Shown one piece after another: positions 43,730 through 53,292 of a DNA stretch of 64,000 bases (position 1 is its first letter; every line of letters starts with the position of its first letter). Below the pieces are notes generated by a model that had not been told where the DNA came from, did not search any database, and was given only the letters and a program-made list of their open reading frames with translations. The position numbers and the translations under genes were made by a program. Source of the stretch: Methanohalophilus halophilus (GTDB lineage Archaea > Halobacteriota > Methanosarcinia > Methanosarcinales > Methanosarcinaceae); contig NZ_CP017921.1 in the NCBI RefSeq assembly GCF_001889405.1, forward strand, positions 62,001-126,000. Direction: 5' to 3'.

Positions 43730-44383
43730 TTAGCACACTCCTGTTACAATCTTTTCAATACGGTCCCAGTCATGTTCATAGATATGTGCAGATACACTGA
43801 TCGTTGTAATAGTACCTGTTTCATAACCGGCATTCTGTGCCACATATTTTAGAAGCTGTGAAAGACCGTAAAGGTTTGCAGGATAGGCTCCTGCGAAATC
43901 ATGACTGCGAAAAAGAGTGGTCATATGAACCCGATTGTTCCGGACTTTGAAATCATCGAGAATCATACATGGCACTTCATCAACTTCAGTATCAATGTAT
44001 GGTATCCATGTTACAGCAGTTGCCCTGCGAGTGGTATTACTGTTTTTAAGTTTATCAATTATATAGGAGATCTGGTCCACCCGCTCATCCCAGTTGCGTA
44101 ATCGCTGCCCATAAGTATATTCGAAGTCCTGAGGATTTTCCCCCGTAATCAGCTGTTTTGCATATTCATCCAGACGTTCCTGATTCCAGGAAATGTCAGC
44201 AGGTATCTCATTGGAATAAGGATCATCGATAACAATCATAAGATTCATGAATTCCTTGATTTTGCTGCCTCTTTCATCAGTTACATTTTCCCCGTGATTC
44301 CATATTATATTGAGTCCCCGATACCATGCATCGCTGATTGTATCGGCCTTAATTATTCGTCCTATGGGCGTATTGTGAACCAT
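43730..44383 (-). CDS. thyA: Archaeal-type thymidylate synthase
   Basis: The 217-residue protein is a thymidylate synthase of the methanogen type, shorter than bacterial ThyA. The catalytic Cys is C139 in EVPCMILDDFKVR, and nucleotide contacts include TRRATAVTW and SHDFAGAYPANLYGLSQL. It makes dTMP from dUMP, probably with a methylene-tetrahydromethanopterin/sarcinapterin carbon donor rather than folate (inference from family). The ATG at 44383 follows GAGGATTTGAC; the frame extends to TTG 44398. It leads the thyA-aroA-reductase operon. Confidence 0.92.
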   Translation of the reverse strand: MVHNTPIGRIIKADTISDAWYRGLNIIWNHGENVTDERGSKIKEFMNLMIVIDDPYSNEIPADISWNQERLDEYAKQLITGENPQDFEYTYGQRLRNWDERVDQISYIIDKLKNSNTTRRATAVTWIPYIDTEVDEVPCMILDDFKVRNNRVHMTTLFRSHDFAGAYPANLYGLSQLLKYVAQNAGYETGTITTISVSAHIYEHDWDRIEKIVTGVC

Positions 44384-44498
44384 GTCAAATCCTCTCAAGC
44401 TGCAAGGGAATAGAATTTCATGAATATATAATCTTTACCTGAATAGACCCATATATAACAACCCATCGAAATCCTAATGAAACGGGGTATCAAATAGA

Positions 44499-44948
44499 GT
44501 GTTTATGGAAGACCAGCGAATATGCTATACTGTTGGTTATGGAAATAGCATTTTTAGTGAATTCCTGAATAGATTACTGGACAATGCCATAAAAATAGTT
44601 GTGGATGTACGCAGTTATCCACAATCACAGCGTCCGGAATTCAATGCAGAAAACCTGAAAATTAAACTCCCAGAGAATGAAATTGTCTATTGTCACTACC
44701 CTTTGCTTGGTGGGATGGGCAAGCGTTCTTATACAGAATATATGAAAAGTGCAGACTTCAGGAAAGGGTTTTCAGACCTATTATACCAGATAAACAGGAA
44801 ATCAGACAACGATACAAAGATCGCTCTTATGTGTGCAGAAAAGAATCCACGCAACTGCCATCGCAGGCATATTGCAGATAGACTTGAAAAAGAGGGGATA
44901 AAGGTGATACACCTGACCGAACCCGGACAGGCATCCCTCACCTTTTAA
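44499..44948 (+). CDS. DUF488 family protein
   Basis: The 149-residue protein has the DUF488 landmarks: [13 protein letters not shown] at the start, [15 protein letters not shown], and [17 protein letters not shown] with the conserved Cys-Glu and Cys-His pairs. DUF488 proteins are widespread and sometimes linked to restriction or stress loci, but their biochemical role is unknown. Start may be GTG 44499 or ATG 44505. It overlaps the end of the convergent htpX gene by 4 bases. Confidence 0.88.
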   Translation: MFMEDQRICYTVGYGNSIFSEFLNRLLDNAIKIVVDVRSYPQSQRPEFNAENLKIKLPENEIVYCHYPLLGGMGKRSYTEYMKSADFRKGFSDLLYQINRKSDNDTKIALMCAEKNPRNCHRRHIADRLEKEGIKVIHLTEPGQASLTF

Positions 44949-45799
44949 TGCATATTTTCCAGGCGTTTTATACGCTCTTCTGTTGTAGGGTGTGTGCGGA
45001 AAAGGTTTGCAAGCGTACTTTTCCTTATCGGATTTACGATAAACATGTGAGCCGTACTTTCAGATGCCTTCACATCTTTGGGACTTTGCCTGTAATTGCT
45101 TGCACCCTTCTCAAGTTTAGAAAGAGCACTTGCAAGAGCCCGTGGGTTTTTGGAAATACGAGCCCCTTCTGAATCCGCTGCAAATTCACGGGACCGGGAA
45201 ATTGCAAGACGTATAATCGTAGCTGCAAGGGGAGCAACGATTACAAGAGCCAGAAAGCCTATGATATTATTGCCTTCACCGTCACGTCCGCCGAGTCCGC
45301 CAAATATTGCTGCCCACTGGGCCCATGTGGCAACGAGGGTGATCACACCTGCAATTGTTGCAGCTATTGCACTGATAAGTGTATCCCTGTTTCTGACATG
45401 GGCAAGTTCATGAGCCAGAACACCTTCGATCTCCTCTGAATTCAGGATATTCATAATACCTGTAGTCACTGCCACGGCAGCATGCTCAGGATTCCTGCCT
45501 GTAGCAAAAGCATTGGGCATGGATGTCTCCACAATATAAACCCGCGGCATTGGAAGGCCGGCATTATAAGCAAGATTATGCACTATCCGATACAGCTGTG
45601 GAGCTTCGGCTTCTGTAACTTCTTTTGCCTTGTACATTTTAAGCACAATCTTGTCACTATACCAGTAGGTACCGAAATTCATGAGGATAGCAAAAGCAAA
45701 AGCAACCAGCATTCCTCCTGTACCCCAGTATGAACCAACCATTACAAGCAGACCCGTGAGTGTTGCAAGTAATACTGTAGTTTTAAGCATGTTCTTCAT
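44945..45799 (-). CDS. htpX: M48 family membrane zinc metalloprotease HtpX
   Basis: HtpX is a membrane zinc protease in protein quality control. The 284-residue protein has two N-terminal hydrophobic segments (7-25 and 28-46), the zinc motif HELAH at 130-134 followed by VRNRD, two further hydrophobic segments (about 145-190), and the third ligand region [11 protein letters not shown]. The C-terminal [11 protein letters not shown] motif is typical. Its end overlaps the DUF488 gene. Confidence 0.95.
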   Translation of the reverse strand: MKNMLKTTVLLATLTGLLVMVGSYWGTGGMLVAFAFAILMNFGTYWYSDKIVLKMYKAKEVTEAEAPQLYRIVHNLAYNAGLPMPRVYIVETSMPNAFATGRNPEHAAVAVTTGIMNILNSEEIEGVLAHELAHVRNRDTLISAIAATIAGVITLVATWAQWAAIFGGLGGRDGEGNNIIGFLALVIVAPLAATIIRLAISRSREFAADSEGARISKNPRALASALSKLEKGASNYRQSPKDVKASESTAHMFIVNPIRKSTLANLFRTHPTTEERIKRLENMH

Positions 45800-45893
45800 G
45801 ATATACCTCGAGCATACTTCGGATTATGTCAAAATAAGCTCATATTAGTAATATAAGAATGAATTGTAATTCTATAAAAGTATTGCGGACAAC

Positions 45894-46022
45894 TCAGGTT
45901 ACTCCTACAACACCCACCAAAAGCAGGGCTAACAGGAACATGATTACAAGAGCAAAGATAAGGAGTACATTACCTGGATTATATTGTGCACCTTCATCTC
46001 CATAAATTTTAGTGTTTTGCAT
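45894..46022 (-). CDS. Small single-pass membrane protein (42 aa)
   Basis: A 42-codon frame starts with ATG 46022, 8 bases after AGGAG, and ends at TGA 45896-45894. The peptide has a polar N-terminus (QNTKIYGDEGAQYNPGN) and one strong hydrophobic segment of about 24 residues. An ATG two codons upstream overlaps the ribosome site and is less likely. Strong start signal and coding-like composition support it. Function unknown; the nearest same-strand gene is htpX, 95 bases downstream. Confidence 0.6.
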   Translation of the reverse strand: MQNTKIYGDEGAQYNPGNVLLIFALVIMFLLALLLVGVVGVT

Positions 46023-46093
46023 AACCATCTCCTGATGTTAATCATATGTTAATATATAAACCATTCTATTAATACATGGCCCTTAAAAAAGAA

Positions 46094-46115
46094 AGAGGAT
46101 ATTCAAATATCCTCT
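46094..46115 (-). terminator. Terminator of the secreted-protein operon
   Basis: A perfect 10-base stem, AGAGGATATT/AATATCCTCT with a 2-base loop, spans the end of the DUF5667 gene; on the minus strand a TTTTTT run follows. Confidence 0.75.
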
Positions 46116-47056
46116 ACAGGGATACCCGATTCATTACCATCCTCTGCTTTCGTATTATTTCTTTCTTCAATAACACCTGAAGGACTGTCTGTATCCTCTG
46201 ATATACCAGGAACTGCTAATCCTCTTTCTTCCAATTCAGATGTAGCAGCCTCTCTGCCCTTTTCTGATTGCTCTATTGCATCCTGTATCGATGCTCTGGC
46301 CTTTTCAGGAACTTTTTGCTTTACATCTTCGAGAACATTCAGGTGTACTGATGTTGCTTTCGCAACAATTTCGTTGGCTTTAGAGGGATCTTTACCAGCT
46401 TCCTGTGCAATAGCTGATATCTCTTGTCCAAACCGTGCATATTCCTGATACTCTTCAGATGCTTCAGCAACTCCTTCTGCATTCCCTTCTTGTGCAGATT
46501 CATTTGCCTCTTTCAACCGACTGTCCGCAATTTCCATTGCTATTTCAGCAGATCTCTCCGGGTTTTCTTGCGCCAATGCCTTTAATGCTTCCTGGTTTCC
46601 TCTTATGGACCTCTCCCTTGCATCAGCGATCTTTTCTTTTGCCTGATCTGGGACTCTTTCCTGTACACCATCAAGTACATTTATATGTTGAGAAGTTGCA
46701 TTCGAAATACGTTCTGCTAATTGTTCTTTTTCATCACCAGGGGGTGATGAAGCTGCAATTTCGGTTGACTTATTGATATTCTCACCATATTCCCTGGTAA
46801 GATCGTTTATGTATTCAGGCTTTCCTTTATCAGCCATCGCCTCGGCTTCAGCCAACCTTAATTCTGCATGATCCAGTGCCCTCTCAACCTTGGCTTCTTC
46901 ACTAAATGCAAAAACATCCCCGATACCTTCAATTACTTTCTTTGGCCCATAAAATGGACTATCAGGCAATATCCCTGGTTCAGGTAATTCTGGTTGTGCA
47001 GAAGCTGCACCACTCAACAAGAACATTATCAATATTGATACAATTATTTTCTTCAT
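46103..47056 (-). CDS. Secreted DUF5667-domain helical protein
   Basis: The 317-residue protein has a cleavable signal (to about residue 20, ASAQ) then PGILPDSPFYGPKKVIEGI, the opening of DUF5667. The rest is long amphipathic helices in two related halves, each with a HINVLDGVQERVP / HLNVLEDVKQKVP segment followed by KE/KARA helices, so the protein seems internally duplicated. The acidic tail (residues 280-317) is disordered. Homologues with this domain in other archaea and bacteria are secreted or membrane-anchored and of unknown role. It is third of three exported-protein genes read together. Confidence 0.8.
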   Translation of the reverse strand: MKKIIVSILIMFLLSGAASAQPELPEPGILPDSPFYGPKKVIEGIGDVFAFSEEAKVERALDHAELRLAEAEAMADKGKPEYINDLTREYGENINKSTEIAASSPPGDEKEQLAERISNATSQHINVLDGVQERVPDQAKEKIADARERSIRGNQEALKALAQENPERSAEIAMEIADSRLKEANESAQEGNAEGVAEASEEYQEYARFGQEISAIAQEAGKDPSKANEIVAKATSVHLNVLEDVKQKVPEKARASIQDAIEQSEKGREAATSELEERGLAVPGISEDTDSPSGVIEERNNTKAEDGNESGIPVEDI

Positions 47057-47083
47057 CTTTATTCCTCAATTATGTGAAAGTAC

Positions 47084-47338
47084 TTACAACTCTTCTACAG
47101 TAATATTGGATTCATTATCAAAGCCTTCAAGCATCGATTCAAGTTCTGCGAGATCAGCATCCAATGATGAAATTTCCTCATCGGTAAGAGCTGCACCTTC
47201 CTGTGCAAGCAGATCTTGTGCAGCATCTTCGGATGCAGTTTCATTTTCCACTTCCGAATCACTCTGGTCTGTACACCCCGAAACCATCAGGGATGAAAAC
47301 ATAATCAAGACAAGCAACAAAGCCATGAGCCTTTTCAT
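47084..47338 (-). CDS. Small acidic lipoprotein
   Basis: From ATG 47338 (8 or more bases after GGAGGA) the 84-residue protein has a signal with lipobox VSGC and a short acidic helical mature part (ALTDEEISSLDADLAELESMLEGF). The mature region has many Asp and Glu, suiting a halophilic cell surface. It lies between the large secreted gene (5-base gap) and the DUF5667 gene (27-base gap), so the three form an operon. An ATG at 47347 is too near the ribosome site. No known family. Confidence 0.7.
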   Translation of the reverse strand: MKRLMALLLVLIMFSSLMVSGCTDQSDSEVENETASEDAAQDLLAQEGAALTDEEISSLDADLAELESMLEGFDNESNITVEEL

Positions 47339-47343
47339 GCTAT

Positions 47344-48882
47344 TCATTCCTCCAATGCCTCGTAATTCATTGTACCGTTCACTGAGTCTTCGCCCTCATC
47401 GATCTCCATATATTGATCGATTTGTTCATTTGTCAATGAGGTTCTGTTACCGATTTCGGTTATGATTTCATTTATATCGGTAGTATTGAGGGTAAACTCA
47501 TCCTCGGTTTCATTGAACTTTATTTTTACTTCTGATTGCTCGTCCTCAATTTCTACTTCAATCTCGATTTCTTCCCCGCCATCAGAATCTCCGTCCTCCG
47601 CAGAATAGGTTCCGGCCCAGTCCATAGTTTCAGAACCTGTGGTGTAGGTACCTTCCCCGGTGAACACCGTACTGCCTGTACCCTCTGCATCAATGGAGAT
47701 GTTCTCTCCTGAAACCATCATAGTAAGACGGCTGCCATTGACATGAGCATCTCCCGTGAAGTCAAGATATACTGCTGCAGGAGTACCACGTCCCATGGAT
47801 TCTTCGGGAGTGATCCGTTCATATTCCCCATTCATCTCTATGGTTGAATCACCTGCAAGATCCTTCACAACAAGTTTTGCATCTGTTGCGGAGAGACTTA
47901 TATCGAAATTACCTGACAGCACAGCTGTACCATTGCCTTGTGCACTGACATTTGTGTCTTCTGAAAGATTAGCAAAACCCTGCCTGTGATCCTTCAGGAA
48001 TTCCAGGATGTCACGGAGCACATCATTGGCCTGACGCGTAGCATTCACTGACTGTTGCATGTAGGCGAGGGATTCACTGCTGCCTTGTTCTGCATCCAGA
48101 GCCATTTCACGGTATTCTGATGCATTTTCTATCAGCGTATTATAGCTCTCAAGCATTAGTTCGACTTCGGTTGTATTCACTCCACTTTCATTGAGACGCT
48201 CAATTTCGGACTCAAGACGCTCGGAAATGGAGTCGGCCCTATCAATATAATTTCCAACACCATTCAGGACATTGAGAGACCTGAATTTATACAGGTCCTT
48301 TGAAGCGTCATGCCAGATCTTACGCACATCCCGTGCAATTTCTGCAAGCTCTTTCCGGTCTTGAGCATCTTCGAGTTTTTCCTGCTGATCTTCAAGTTGA
48401 CCGATGTATTCATCGATGCTTTCTATGGAATCCTCTGGTACACCTTTATCCTCGAAATCTTCCTTTGTATCGGACAGGCGGGTGACCATGTAATTTATTG
48501 TATCATTGAGATAAACACTGGATACATTGAATACGTCTTCGGAATTAGCGGCTATTTGTCCTTTTTGGACCCTGTCCTTAACATTCAGAAGGTGTTGTCT
48601 GGAATTCTCATAATTATTCTTCATCCGCTCCCTCTGCCCGGGGGCCATGTCACGAGCAGAAGCTTCAGGGTTTGGAGTATTGCCAGGGTTCATATTACCC
48701 CGATCTGCATTCATTTCCACATTCCTTCCCGGTACATCATCAGGGACGGAAGTATTGTTAGGGGTCATGTTTCCCCGGTCCATATTCATTCTATTATCTG
48801 GCTTTGCAACTGCAACGGCTGTAAACATACTTACACACATTGCAATGACCATAACAAAAGTCAATATCTTTCTGAAATCCAT
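47344..48882 (-). CDS. Large secreted protein with helical and beta domains
   Basis: The frame is open to 48984, but ATG 48882 follows AAGGAGGATTGGA and gives a classic signal peptide (DFRKILTFVMVIAMC... to AVAVAKP), 512 residues in total. After the signal comes a low-complexity segment with two related RGNM-rich units (MDRGNMTPNNTS, ADRGNMNPGNTP), a long helical region (about 80-310), a beta-rich region (about 320-430) and an acidic C-terminus. It has no cysteines after the signal and several Asn-x-Ser/Thr sites. It should be exported and is first of the envelope operon. No family recognised. Confidence 0.75.
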   Translation of the reverse strand: MDFRKILTFVMVIAMCVSMFTAVAVAKPDNRMNMDRGNMTPNNTSVPDDVPGRNVEMNADRGNMNPGNTPNPEASARDMAPGQRERMKNNYENSRQHLLNVKDRVQKGQIAANSEDVFNVSSVYLNDTINYMVTRLSDTKEDFEDKGVPEDSIESIDEYIGQLEDQQEKLEDAQDRKELAEIARDVRKIWHDASKDLYKFRSLNVLNGVGNYIDRADSISERLESEIERLNESGVNTTEVELMLESYNTLIENASEYREMALDAEQGSSESLAYMQQSVNATRQANDVLRDILEFLKDHRQGFANLSEDTNVSAQGNGTAVLSGNFDISLSATDAKLVVKDLAGDSTIEMNGEYERITPEESMGRGTPAAVYLDFTGDAHVNGSRLTMMVSGENISIDAEGTGSTVFTGEGTYTTGSETMDWAGTYSAEDGDSDGGEEIEIEVEIEDEQSEVKIKFNETEDEFTLNTTDINEIITEIGNRTSLTNEQIDQYMEIDEGEDSVNGTMNYEALEE

Positions 48883-49144
48883 TCCAATCCTCCTTGTATT
48901 TAGCATCGTTATCAATTGCATATTATACAGATTAGAATATAAATATACTTTCAAAAAAGACAATTTTAAAGAAAAATAAAGCATTTTAAAACTTTATAGT
49001 GGTTTGATTTTCATAAATAAGGTTTAAATCTGGCTTAAATCTCAATTAAAGCCAATAAACCGGCTTAAAAAACAAAAAAAATCAAAAAATGAAAAATCAT
49101 ATTTTCAATAAACAATATATGCAATACTGTATTAAACTAGGGAC

Positions 49145-49981
49145 GTGAGTAATAAACAACTTCGAATAGCCACAATTATTCTTCTGTGCACACTGATGTT
49201 GGGTAACTGTGCAGCCGCTGAAGAAACTGCAACCGTTCACGGCTCACTGTATAACTGGTACACTTTAGAACCACAGGAAAATGTTATACTCGAGATCAAT
49301 ACTACTCCTGCACAAACAGTTGTGGCCAGCAATGGAATATATGCATTCACACTGGAGTCTGGTTCATACCTCATAATAGCCAGAGGGTATGAAAACGGTA
49401 CACTTACAGCTTACTCCGAAGAAGAAATTACAATTAAAAGGCAAGGAGATTACGTAATCGACATCCTCCTTTATCCGGCATATGAAGAAAACATTGGTGA
49501 TCTCAACGATACTGAACTAAACAATTTGACAGAATCTGTAGAAGAAGGTACAAGGATAGTTGAAGAAACATCTGATGATAAGGATAACTCCTCCTACCTC
49601 TTAATATTCATAATTCCACTACTTATTATTGCAGTTTATTTTTACCGGCACAACAGGGAAGAATATAATCAAAACCCTGTTACAACCATTCCGGATATCC
49701 CCGATGCTGAACAGACCCCTGAGGTGGCACCAGCAAATGAAATTCCTCAAGAAATAAAGCCAGCAGAGAAGGACAAAAAAGAAGAGGAAGTGCCCGCAGA
49801 CCTGAAAGAAATCCTAACAATAATAAAAAAAGCCGGAGGAAGAATCACCCAGAAAGACCTCAGGCAGAAACTTAATTGTTCAGAGGCAAAAGCAAGCCTG
49901 ATGATCGCAGATCTGCAGAGAAGAGGACTCATTGACAAGTTCAAAAAGGGAAGAGGAAACATACTGATATTGAAAAATTAA
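49145..49981 (+). CDS. Membrane-tethered protein with extracellular beta domain and cytosolic winged helix
   Basis: The 278-residue protein has a signal or first membrane segment (about 7-24), an exported beta-sandwich like a carboxypeptidase-regulatory domain (about 30-120: TVHGSLYNWYTLEPQENV, GIYAFTLESGSYLIIARGY), a second membrane segment (about 149-166), a charged linker and a C-terminal winged helix-turn-helix (about 215-275: LTIIKKAGGRITQKDLRQ, KASLMIADLQRRGLIDKF). The C-terminal order suggests a one-component transmembrane regulator sensing the outside. It starts at GTG 49145 and is divergent from the secreted-protein operon, a plausible target. Confidence 0.8.
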   Translation: MSNKQLRIATIILLCTLMLGNCAAAEETATVHGSLYNWYTLEPQENVILEINTTPAQTVVASNGIYAFTLESGSYLIIARGYENGTLTAYSEEEITIKRQGDYVIDILLYPAYEENIGDLNDTELNNLTESVEEGTRIVEETSDDKDNSSYLLIFIIPLLIIAVYFYRHNREEYNQNPVTTIPDIPDAEQTPEVAPANEIPQEIKPAEKDKKEEEVPADLKEILTIIKKAGGRITQKDLRQKLNCSEAKASLMIADLQRRGLIDKFKKGRGNILILKN

Positions 49982-50072
49982 AAAGTTCCCGCCCACCAAA
50001 ACCTATAATTGTCTATTACCCGTTAGGAATAGAAAAACAGATAATCCGAATTATACCAAACGGAGGTTACCT

Positions 50073-50579
50073 ATGAGAGTTTCAATGGATATAGAACTGA
50101 AAGACACACCAGGTCAGCTCCTTTGCGCTCTGACACCCATATCAGAATTACGCGGGAACCTGAAATCAATTGTCCATCACCATGAAGAAAGGACACCTAG
50201 AGGCACCATTCCAGTACAGCTCGTTTTTGAAGCCGAACCTGATAATCTCGATGCAATTATAGAAAAACTGAAAGAAAATGGTATCGGAATCAGCAGAGTA
50301 GATGAAAAAAGATTGATCGAAGAAGGAGCAGTCATCCTGATAGGCCACATTGTCCATACCGATATCCAGGATACTATCGACCGCATTGACAGGACCGGAT
50401 ACGCAGAAGTTGTGGATATTTCCCTTTCCATGCCCCACATAAACACCACTTCATCTGCTTCCCTGAAGATCTGTGCTGTTGGGATAAAGGAACTGCATGA
50501 CGCAATTAGCATACTCAAAGATGTTGCAGAGAAAAAAGACCTGCTTGTTGTTGAGCCCATAAGGGCAGAATTTTCGTGA
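50073..50579 (+). CDS. ACT-domain amino-acid-binding protein linked to homoserine dehydrogenase
   Basis: The 168-residue protein has two ACT-like domains. The first starts RVSMDIELKDTPGQLLCALTPISELRGN, with the typical glycine-containing loop after the first strand. The second half (about 80-165) is a diverged copy. The hom gene follows after 12 bases and the start follows CGGAGG, so it is the first gene of an operon. In Methanosarcinales this stand-alone ACT protein lies next to hom, which itself lacks an ACT tail here, so it may supply the feedback control by threonine or another amino acid. Confidence 0.83.
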   Translation: MRVSMDIELKDTPGQLLCALTPISELRGNLKSIVHHHEERTPRGTIPVQLVFEAEPDNLDAIIEKLKENGIGISRVDEKRLIEEGAVILIGHIVHTDIQDTIDRIDRTGYAEVVDISLSMPHINTTSSASLKICAVGIKELHDAISILKDVAEKKDLLVVEPIRAEFS

Positions 50580-50591
50580 GGAGTTATACAT

Positions 50592-51590
50592 ATGAAAATT
50601 ATTCGTGCATCAATAATCGGTTTTGGTTCTGTAGGACAGGGAGTAGCTCAGGTATTCCTCCAGAAAAAAGAGGAGATTCAAAAAAAGGGTTTTGACCTGA
50701 AAGTTGTTGCTGTGGCCGATTCCAGAAGTGCTGCTATCGATGAAAAAGGCCTTGATCTTGAAAAGGTTCTCAAGAGTAAAAAGGAAAATGGCCAGGTGGG
50801 AACAGAAACACTTAGCGGCCTGGAAGTTATCAGGAATGTAGAACATGAAGTTGTCATTGAAACCACCCCTACCGACATTGAAACCGGAGGAGTGGGCCTG
50901 GACAACATGTTGACAGCTTTTGGAAAGAGAATGGATGTGGTCACATCCAACAAAGGTCCCCTGGCCCTCAAATACGGGGAACTTGCAGAAGTTGCCCAAA
51001 AAAACAATGCTAAATTCAGGTTTGAAGCAACTGTCGGGGGTGCCATGCCAGCAATAAACCTGATACGTGATACCCTTGCCGGCAACTCAATTATCAGTAT
51101 TGAAGGAATCCTGAATGGAACCTGTAATTACATCTTAACAAGGATGATGGAAGAGCACGCATCATATGAACAGATGCTTGCAGAATCCCAGGAGCTCGGC
51201 ATTGCTGAAACCGATCCAACGTATGATGTGGAAGGAATCGATGCTGCCTGTAAACTTGTAATTCTTGCAAACTATGTATTCGGAATGAAAGCAACATACC
51301 ATGACGTGGATGTAAAGGGTATTACCAGCATTACCCCCGAAGCTCTCTCCCTGGCTCAATCCGAAGGATATGTTATCAAGCAAATCGGAGAAGTGAAGGA
51401 CGGATTTATCCAAACTTCACCACGTCTTGTTCCGGAAAGCCATCCACTTGCTGTTGGGGGAACCCTCAACGTTGTATCGGTGCAGACCGATCTTGCAGGC
51501 ACAGTCACCTCAACTGGCAGAGGTGCAGGTTCTATCGAGACCGCAAGTGCAATCCTGAGTGACCTTATATCCATTTACAGGGAAGATTGA
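50592..51590 (+). CDS. hom: Homoserine dehydrogenase
   Basis: Hom reduces aspartate semialdehyde to homoserine for threonine and methionine synthesis. The 332-residue enzyme has an N-terminal NAD(P) fold ([17 protein letters not shown]), the TSNKGPLAL segment, and the catalytic region [30 protein letters not shown] and [18 protein letters not shown]. It has no C-terminal ACT domain; that module appears as the separate upstream gene. The DNA ligase gene begins 16 bases downstream. Confidence 0.95.
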   Translation: MKIIRASIIGFGSVGQGVAQVFLQKKEEIQKKGFDLKVVAVADSRSAAIDEKGLDLEKVLKSKKENGQVGTETLSGLEVIRNVEHEVVIETTPTDIETGGVGLDNMLTAFGKRMDVVTSNKGPLALKYGELAEVAQKNNAKFRFEATVGGAMPAINLIRDTLAGNSIISIEGILNGTCNYILTRMMEEHASYEQMLAESQELGIAETDPTYDVEGIDAACKLVILANYVFGMKATYHDVDVKGITSITPEALSLAQSEGYVIKQIGEVKDGFIQTSPRLVPESHPLAVGGTLNVVSVQTDLAGTVTSTGRGAGSIETASAILSDLISIYRED

Positions 51591-51606
51591 AAACAGGTGT
51601 TCATAA

Positions 51607-53292
51607 GTGACCTCTTTTGAATATTTTGCAAATACATGTGCAAGTATCGAACAGATCCCAGGTTCACTGGAAATGACCGATGTGATTGCAAAACTCCTAA
51701 AAAAGGTCACAATTGAAGAACTTCCTGTTGTGACCCATTTTATAATGGGTTCGGTTTTTCCTGCCTGGAGTGACAGGCAGATGGGTGTCGGGAACAGGCT
51801 CCTATATACCGCCCTGTCAAAATCATCAGGGGTTTCAGAGGAGGAAATAGAAAATATCATCCGTAAAACCGGGGATATAGGGGAAACAGCAGTACAGGCC
51901 CTGTCCTCCAATCCTGCCGGACAGTCCACATTCTCAGCATTTATTGAAGAAAGACCCGGCATGGAGATCAAAGAAGTTTATGAAAGGTTCACCCATATTG
52001 CAGATACTACAGGGAAACGTTCCCAAGGTACCAAAATAAAAAATCTACAGTACCTTTTCAATTCGGCAACCCCTATAGAGGCACGTTATCTGGCCCGGCT
52101 TGCTATCGAACAGCTACGTATTGGTGTGGGAGAAGGAATCGTCAGGGACGCGATATCCAAAGCTTTTGAAACTGATGTAGCCGCAGTCGAGCGGGCATTC
52201 ATGCTGACAAACGACCTGGGACTTGTTGCCGTTGCAGCCTGCAATGGTGGCAATGAAGAAGTACAGAAACTTGACATCCAGCTGAATCGCCCGGTAAAAA
52301 TGATGCTGGCACAGGTAACACCCAGTATCCAGTCAGCCCTGAATGACCTCGGAGAAGTTGCTGTAGAATGGAAGTTTGACGGGGCAAGGGTGCAGATACA
52401 TAAAGAAGGAGATAACATACATATATTCTCCCGCAGGCTTGAGAATGTAACATCCTCCCTGCCCGATGTAGTAAAAGCAGTGCAGGAAAATGTGAATGCA
52501 GACACGGCCATTCTAGAAGGAGAAGCAGTGGCAATTGGAGAGGATGGCAAACCCCGGGCATTCCAGGACATACTTAAGCGGTTCAGAAGAAAATATGACG
52601 TTGAAGCAATTGCAAAAGCAATCCCTCTCAAACTAAACCTCTTTGACGTGCTCTACCTTAACGGGGAAAGCCTGATAGACAACCCTCTCAGGAAAAGAAG
52701 AGAGTTATTGTTCCAGAATGTCCAGGGCAGTGACATGATACTTGTAGACAGGCAGGTAATTACCGATAATGAGGAAGAAATAGAGGAAATCTATGCAGAT
52801 GCCCTCAGGGGAGGGCATGAAGGAATAATGATTAAAAAGCCCGATGCACCTTATTCCCCTGGTAAAAGGGGCAAGAATTGGCTCAAGAAAAAACCACTCA
52901 TGGAAACCCTGGACCTTGTAGTTATCGGTGCTGAGTGGGGATATGGACGGCGGGCAAACCTGATTGGTTCCTATGCACTTGGTTGTTATGATCCGGACAC
53001 AGGGAAATTCCCTGCTATTGGTAAGGTTGCCACCGGGATTACAGACGAAAAACTGGCAGAACTTACCACTCTTTTTTCTGATTTGATTGTTTATGAATCG
53101 GGCAGAAAAATAGAATTAAAACCCGAAATTGTCTTTGAGATTGCTTTTGAAGAGATACAAAAGAGTCCCAATTATGAATCCGGATATGCCCTGCGTTTTC
53201 CCAGGCTTGTTAATGTGAGAGATGATAAATCCCCTGAAGAAGCAGAGAGCCTGGAAAGGATTGGGGAGATATACCACTCCCAGAGATCCTGA
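51607..53292 (+). CDS. lig: ATP-dependent DNA ligase
   Basis: The 561-residue archaeal replicative ligase joins Okazaki fragments. It has an N-terminal DNA-binding domain (about 1-215), an adenylation domain with the active-site Lys K256 in EWKFDGARVQIH, motif SRRLENVTS, motif III/IIIa (LFDVLYLNGE), motif IV EGIMIKKPDAPY, motif V KKPLMETLDLVVIGAEWG and an OB-fold end (FPRLVNVRDDK). It starts at GTG 51607. It follows hom by 16 bases and ends directly against the hmgA stop. Confidence 0.96.
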   Translation: MTSFEYFANTCASIEQIPGSLEMTDVIAKLLKKVTIEELPVVTHFIMGSVFPAWSDRQMGVGNRLLYTALSKSSGVSEEEIENIIRKTGDIGETAVQALSSNPAGQSTFSAFIEERPGMEIKEVYERFTHIADTTGKRSQGTKIKNLQYLFNSATPIEARYLARLAIEQLRIGVGEGIVRDAISKAFETDVAAVERAFMLTNDLGLVAVAACNGGNEEVQKLDIQLNRPVKMMLAQVTPSIQSALNDLGEVAVEWKFDGARVQIHKEGDNIHIFSRRLENVTSSLPDVVKAVQENVNADTAILEGEAVAIGEDGKPRAFQDILKRFRRKYDVEAIAKAIPLKLNLFDVLYLNGESLIDNPLRKRRELLFQNVQGSDMILVDRQVITDNEEEIEEIYADALRGGHEGIMIKKPDAPYSPGKRGKNWLKKKPLMETLDLVVIGAEWGYGRRANLIGSYALGCYDPDTGKFPAIGKVATGITDEKLAELTTLFSDLIVYESGRKIELKPEIVFEIAFEEIQKSPNYESGYALRFPRLVNVRDDKSPEEAESLERIGEIYHSQRS

